Source of the DNA: JANQRV01 sp964533785
GTDB lineage: Bacteria > Bacteroidota > Bacteroidia > Chitinophagales > Saprospiraceae
Direction: 5' to 3'
NCBI GenBank assembly: GCA_964533785.1
Contig: CAZHNG010000262.1
Location: 1-9,756 of the forward strand
DNA: 9,756 nucleotides
Part shown: one piece after another, positions 7,122 to 9,756 of the stretch
How positions within the stretch are numbered: the first letter of the stretch is position 1
How the letters are laid out: each line of letters starts with the position of its first letter
The notes under the pieces: model-generated
Seen by the model: only the letters and a program-made list of their open reading frames with translations
The model's database searches: none
Told to the model about the DNA's origin: nothing
Position numbers and translations under genes: made by a program

Positions 7122-7179
7122 TTTAGTCAATGGCTGGCGCATAAAAATATAATTGTGGAAAATTTTCTTGGATACATAT

Positions 7180-7211
7180 TTGACTTTAGCCACTAAAATG
7201 TTCTATATTTG
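7180..7211 (+). promoter_or_regulatory. Promoter of the tRNA array
   Basis: TTG at 7180-7182 (within TTTGAC) and TATATTTG at 7204-7211 are separated by 21 nt. This matches the Bacteroidota -33/-7 consensus TTG...TAnnTTTG. Transcription should begin near 7216, about 27 nt before the first tRNA-like sequence. Confidence 0.8.
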
Positions 7212-7242
7212 CATCCACAAAAGAAAATAGGTCTTTTTATAT

Positions 7243-7330
7243 GCGGATGTAGCTCAGTTGGTAGAGCATCCCGCAGCAAGTGCGGGACCAAGGTCGGGGT
7301 TGCGGGTTCGAGTCTCTGACCTGATTAAAA
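7243..7330 (+). pseudogene. Damaged tRNA-Gly copy with a hairpin replacing the anticodon arm
   Basis: The first 26 nt (acceptor 5' strand and D arm) are identical to the intact tRNA-Gly at 7354, within an exact 33-nt repeat (7236-7268 and 7347-7379). A second shared block, 7288-7316 against 7388-7416, has one mismatch. Between them, TCCCGCAGCAAGTGCGGGA (7269-7287, a 7-bp hairpin) stands where the intact gene has CGACCTTG. The 3' acceptor strand is gone: TGACCTGATT replaces GTCATCCGC, so the acceptor stem cannot form and the T stem is broken. The array promoter should still transcribe it. It is most likely a decayed duplicate. A 7-nt loop read as an anticodon would give CAA preceded by G rather than U, which argues against function. 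Confidence 0.75.
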
Positions 7331-7353
7331 GATTGACATTTTATTCTTTATAT

Positions 7354-7426
<73 letters not shown>

Positions 7427-7428
7427 CT

Positions 7429-7455
7429 AAGCCTTCAAAAGTGGAGGCTTTTTTT
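7429..7455 (+). terminator. Terminator-like hairpin between tRNA-Gly and tRNA-Leu
   Basis: AAGCCTTC (7429-7436) pairs with GGAGGCTT (7443-7450) over 8 bp including one T-G, with a 6-nt loop and a T run to 7455. The form is that of an intrinsic terminator, but it lies inside a tRNA array with no room for a promoter before tRNA-Leu. Read-through or a processing role is possible. Confidence 0.65.
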
Positions 7456-7466
7456 ATGTCTACTTT

Positions 7467-7550
7467 GCCCGGGTGGTGGAATTGGTAGACACGCAGGACT
7501 TAAAATCCTGTGGCCATTAGGCCGTGCGGGTTCAAGTCCCGCTCCGGGTA
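7467..7550 (+). tRNA. tRNA-Leu (TAA anticodon)
   Basis: An 84-nt class II tRNA. The acceptor is GCCCGGG/TCCGGGT with discriminator A. The anticodon arm is CAGGA-CTTAAAA-TCCTG (anticodon TAA), the long variable arm is near GGCCATTAGGCC, and the T arm is GCGGG-TTCAAGT-CCCGC. CCA is not encoded. It starts 11 nt after the T run of the upstream hairpin. Confidence 0.95.
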
Positions 7551-7585
7551 CATATTCAGTTTTCCATCAGAAACCAAAATCAACT

Positions 7586-7636
7586 AAAGGCAAGAAAATC
7601 AACGCTTTGACGAATTTTCTTGCCTTTCTTTTTTCG
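7586..7636 (+). terminator. Strong intrinsic terminator of the tRNA array
   Basis: AAAGGCAAGAAAAT (7586-7599) and ATTTTCTTGCCTTT (7614-7627) form a perfect 14-bp stem with a 14-nt loop, followed by a T-rich tail to about 7636. It lies 36 nt after tRNA-Leu. It may also help end the convergent gene at 7688, although the tail on that side is poorer. Confidence 0.9.
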
Positions 7637-7687
7637 CTTATTTGTGCATGTTTTTCCCGTTTTTAAGGCTAAAAGCTGCAAGTTGGG

Positions 7688-8527
7688 TTAAGGAAACGCG
7701 AGTTTAGCCAAAACAGGAAAATGATCCGAAGGAAACTTCCCTGCCCATGAATCCGTAAGGATAGCATGCTTTAAAACTTCAACCTGACCCTTAGTGAAAA
7801 TAAAGTCAATTCGCCTGCCTTTATCTTCTTCCGGTACTTTAAAACCGTTGAAGGTGTCCAATTGACCGTAATGCGGCGTTTTGGAGACTAAATAGGCATC
7901 GGAAAATGCCTCAGCCAAAATTTTATAAGGCTCCGAATCCGGCGTACAATTGAAGTCACCGGTAATGACGACCGGATAACTTCCTGCTATTTCTTTTACC
8001 TTTTGAACGATCAACTTGGCGCTTTCTTTGCGTGCCGTAACGCCGCGGTGGTCAAAATGCGTATTAAAAATAAAAAATACTTTCTCCGTATTGCGGTCTT
8101 GGAGTTCCATCCAGGTGACGACCCGGTTGCAGGCAGCATCCCAACCCATCGTACCTGGTTCATCACAAGTTTCAGAGAGCCAGAAGGTGGACTGTTGCTT
8201 TACTATAAACCGGTCTTTGTTGTAGAAAATGGGGCTGTATTCTCCCGCTTCTTTACCATCATCCCTTCCGACGCCTACCCAGGCATAACCGGGCAATAAT
8301 TTTTCCAGGTCTTCAATCTGACTTTTGAGCACCTCTTGCATGCCGATTAGGTCGGCTTCATAATATTGGATCAAAGCCGCCACATTTTCTTTGCGGTGCT
8401 TCCAGTTGTGTTCTCCATCATCCGGATTATCAAAACGAATATTGAAAGAACAAACATCGATGGTGTTGGATTGAGCATTGCAGAAGTAAACGATGGTGAT
8501 CAATACAATGGCTAAATAGAATTTCAT
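7688..8527 (-). CDS. Secreted endonuclease/exonuclease/phosphatase (EEP) superfamily protein
   Basis: The 279 residues begin with a signal peptide (MKFYLAIVLITIVYFCNAQS, cleavage likely after residue 18 or 19), so the protein is exported. EEP motifs follow in order: SFNIRFDN (N29), IGMQEVL (E65), NTHFDHRG (H157, D159), ITGDFNCTPDSEPY (D191, N193), RRIDFIF (D241) and SDHFPVLAKL (D268, H269). These cover the metal and catalytic residues of the fold, so the enzyme should be active. The superfamily cleaves phosphodiester or phosphomonoester bonds in nucleic acids, inositol phosphates or sphingolipids; the substrate cannot be told here. It stands alone, convergent with the tRNA array, with a TACTTTTG -7 box 26 nt before the ATG. 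Confidence 0.92.
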   Translation of the reverse strand: MKFYLAIVLITIVYFCNAQSNTIDVCSFNIRFDNPDDGEHNWKHRKENVAALIQYYEADLIGMQEVLKSQIEDLEKLLPGYAWVGVGRDDGKEAGEYSPIFYNKDRFIVKQQSTFWLSETCDEPGTMGWDAACNRVVTWMELQDRNTEKVFFIFNTHFDHRGVTARKESAKLIVQKVKEIAGSYPVVITGDFNCTPDSEPYKILAEAFSDAYLVSKTPHYGQLDTFNGFKVPEEDKGRRIDFIFTKGQVEVLKHAILTDSWAGKFPSDHFPVLAKLAFP

Positions 8528-8553
8528 GTATTTTAAGATTAGTTAAATTGCTG

Positions 8554-8561
8554 CAAAAGTA
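8554..8561 (-). promoter_or_regulatory. -7 promoter box for the EEP gene
   Basis: The minus strand reads TACTTTTG, matching TAnnTTTG, 26 nt before the ATG at 8527. No well-spaced TTG -33 element is visible; one TTG lies too close at 8570-8572. Confidence 0.5.
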
Positions 8562-8655
8562 CTTCATATCAAAAAGAAAATAGCGGAATTAACACGTCTA
8601 TCTTCCGCTTTTCACTCTCCCAACCTTAACCCCTGCAGGTTGCCAAAAGTTTTCT

Positions 8656-8663
8656 TATCTTTG
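8656..8663 (+). promoter_or_regulatory. -7 promoter box upstream of tRNA-Arg
   Basis: TATCTTTG is an exact TAnnTTTG match. A TTG at 8640-8642 is only 13 nt away, shorter than usual. The predicted start near 8668 would give a leader of about 99 nt before tRNA-Arg, long for a tRNA. No better rightward promoter is seen between 8664 and 8766. Confidence 0.5.
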
Positions 8664-8766
8664 CGTTCCAATTGAAATGAGGCTACTTTAGCAATACATG
8701 ATGCCGGATCATTTAACTAATTATTCCTTAGTATCTGGCTTCTTAAGTTTATTGTCTTCATTTAAT

Positions 8767-8838
8767 GGTTCCATAGTACAATGGATAGTACGTAGGTCTC
8801 CGGAACCTAAGATCCAGGTTCGATTCCTGGTGGAACCA
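8767..8838 (+). tRNA. tRNA-Arg (CCG anticodon)
   Basis: A complete 72-nt cloverleaf. The acceptor is GGTTCCA/TGGAACC with discriminator A. The D arm is GTAC/GTAC, the anticodon arm TAGGT-CTCCGGA-ACCTA (anticodon CCG), and the T arm CCAGG-TTCGATT-CCTGG. CCA is not encoded. It is followed at once by its terminator. Confidence 0.95.
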
Positions 8839-8846
8839 CTGATTTT

Positions 8847-8888
8847 AAAAATAAGAAGAACTGAAACTATCGGTTCTTCTTATTTTTT
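8847..8888 (+). terminator. Intrinsic terminator after tRNA-Arg
   Basis: AAAAATAAGAAGAAC (8847-8861) and GTTCTTCTTATTTTT (8873-8887) form a 15-bp stem with an 11-nt loop and a T run at its base. It begins 9 nt after the tRNA. Confidence 0.85.
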
Positions 8889-9017
8889 ATCTACTAAAGC
8901 GTGCCAAGATTATTTTAATCGCCAGGCTTACCTCCTTAAAGGATGCACTGATTTAGTATGTTACTACCATCAAATCATCCAAGTCCAAGGTTTTGATCTT
9001 ATCTGAAGCTTGAAGTG

Positions 9018-9049
9018 AATAAACACCCCCTCAATTCTGGTGTTTTATT
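9018..9049. repeat. Inverted repeat, possible weak terminator
   Basis: AATAAACACC (9018-9027) pairs with GGTGTTTTATT (9039-9049) with one bulged T and an 11-nt loop. The arms have T-rich ends on both strands. No intact gene ends nearby; it may be a leftover terminator. The rest of 8889-9115 holds no supported gene. Confidence 0.4.
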
Positions 9050-9115
9050 GGAAAGTTCATTAACAAGTTTTCCTTGGGGCAGCTTTTAAACCCCGGAAGA
9101 TAACGCACTGCTCCG

Positions 9116-9482
9116 GTGATGTTGTCCCACAGTATTTTGGAGGCAGGTACTGATCGCCCCATTGCAGCCCGTGCGATTAGTATTGACCTAGCTAAAAGGA
9201 TTGCAAAAAATGGTGGGTTGATTGGGATGTGGCCTTCCGGGTTTTCGGCTTCTTTTGAAGAGTTTGTTGACCATACCTTGAGAATGATAGATGCTGTAGG
9301 TGTTGGTCATGTGGGGATGGGTACTGACATGGATGCCAACTTTAAGCCCGTGATCAAAAATTATACGGAATTTTTCCAATGGCGGGCTGCTTTATCGGAA
9401 AAAGGATTAACGGAAAATGAAGTAGCTCAATTAATCAGGAGGCAATGCTCAGCGTTTATTTAGAGCAAGTGCTGGAGGCGTG
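9116..9482 (+). pseudogene. Remnant of a peptidase M19 (membrane dipeptidase family), 5'-truncated and frameshifted
   Basis: The readable frame gives the C-terminal third of an M19 dipeptidase. LSHSILEAG with a metal-site-like His comes first, then DRPIAARAIS, AKRIAKNGGLIGMWPSG, FVDHTLRMIDAVGVGHVGMGTDMDAN (the GTDMDAN active-site segment) and LTENEVAQLI. After LI the frame reads RRQCSAFI and stops. Shifting by one base at 9437 restores GGNAQRLFRASAGGV (9438-9482), matching the family's GGNxxRxF ending, so one extra base broke the gene. An in-frame stop at 9101 and the lack of the N-terminal two thirds show truncation as well. M19 proteins hydrolyse dipeptides, and this copy should be inactive. 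It lies 277 nt after tRNA-Arg, a common place for integrated or rearranged DNA. Gene decay is more likely than a sequencing error, because both ends are affected. Confidence 0.75.
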
Positions 9483-9756
9483 ATTGTTTATGCTGGTAAA
9501 TGCTATATTGATGTAGGAAGCTTCCGGGGTTCATCGCAACATTTGCGATCTTTGGCAGAAGGTGATCTAAAACGGTCAGAGACCTTAATAATGTGGCTAC
9601 GAAGTCAGGAGATTATTGCCGTCCACGTGGCGTTCTTTACCTAAGTATTGCATAGGTCTTTGGGCAGGCTAATTAGATTCATATACGCGAGAGGAATCTA
9701 GTACACTGTAACACAAATTTCTTTGCATTTTGAAGCCGTCTTTTCGTCCAACTCTT
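9483..9756. other. No supported gene
   Basis: The restored frame of the dipeptidase remnant stays open to a stop at 9642, but it has no recognisable family sequence after about 9482. Two small palindromes occur: GGAAGCTTCC at 9517-9526 and ATCGCAACATTTGCGAT at 9533-9549. I see no RNA gene, promoter with good spacing or coding pattern on either strand. Confidence 0.5.

Noticed and set aside
7243..7330. Functional tRNA with anticodon CAA
   Set aside because: The loop lacks U33, the acceptor 3' strand does not pair with GCGGATG, and the T stem is broken.
8698..9006. Open frame of 102 codons on the plus strand
   Set aside because: It runs through tRNA-Arg and its terminator and shows no family motifs, so it is a chance frame.
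8908..9006. Minus-strand stretch ending in LDLDDLMVVTY as a gene end
   Set aside because: Only about two dozen codons lie between stops and there is no start, so it cannot be supported.
9533..9549. Palindrome ATCGCAACATTTGCGAT as an operator
   Set aside because: It is a single copy in the dipeptidase remnant's downstream sequence with no promoter near it; a 7-bp hairpin there can arise by chance.

Overview
The window looks like a chromosomal segment of a Bacteroidota bacterium, possibly from the Saprospiria/Chitinophagia side. The evidence is several promoters with the phylum-specific -7 box TAnnTTTG (7204-7211, 8554-8561, 8656-8663, 5669-5676), starts without clear Shine-Dalgarno sequences, moderate base composition, and a DUF983 protein. 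Species cannot be told from the sequence.

Region 1 (1-5714, minus strand) is a four-gene sulfur-oxidation operon read right to left. First comes a persulfide dioxygenase-like metallo-beta-lactamase protein with a dead and a live rhodanese domain (4169-5593). A SulP anion transporter with a STAS domain follows (2406-4148), then a fusion of a four-cluster ferredoxin subunit with an NrfD-type membrane subunit (781-2409). Last is a molybdopterin oxidoreductase without a Tat signal that runs off the left edge (1-748). Together they suggest a cytoplasmic route from sulfane sulfur to sulfite to sulfate, with SulP moving the anion across the membrane. The inferred promoter is unusual. A 16-nt palindrome with ArsR/SmtB-type spacing abuts the -7 box, and a perfect TGTGA-N6-TCACA site lies at about -42.

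Region 2 (5739-6840, minus strand) has a 13-nt direct repeat, a small soluble hypothetical protein (5812-6198) and a DUF983 zinc-ribbon membrane protein (6359-6745). An identical copy of the 16-nt palindrome lies 79 nt upstream of DUF983, against 82 nt for the dioxygenase gene, so the two promoters may share a regulator.

Region 3 (6841-7636) holds a 196-nt element closed by a 19-nt inverted repeat (structured RNA or small mobile element). It is followed by a tRNA array: an excellent promoter, a damaged tRNA-Gly copy with a hairpin in place of its anticodon arm, intact tRNA-Gly(GCC), a terminator-like hairpin, tRNA-Leu(UAA) and a strong terminator.

Region 4 (7688-9756) has a secreted endonuclease/exonuclease/phosphatase-fold protein (minus strand), tRNA-Arg(CCG) with its terminator, and a 5'-truncated, frameshifted M19 dipeptidase remnant. 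The last 270 bases hold nothing I can assign.
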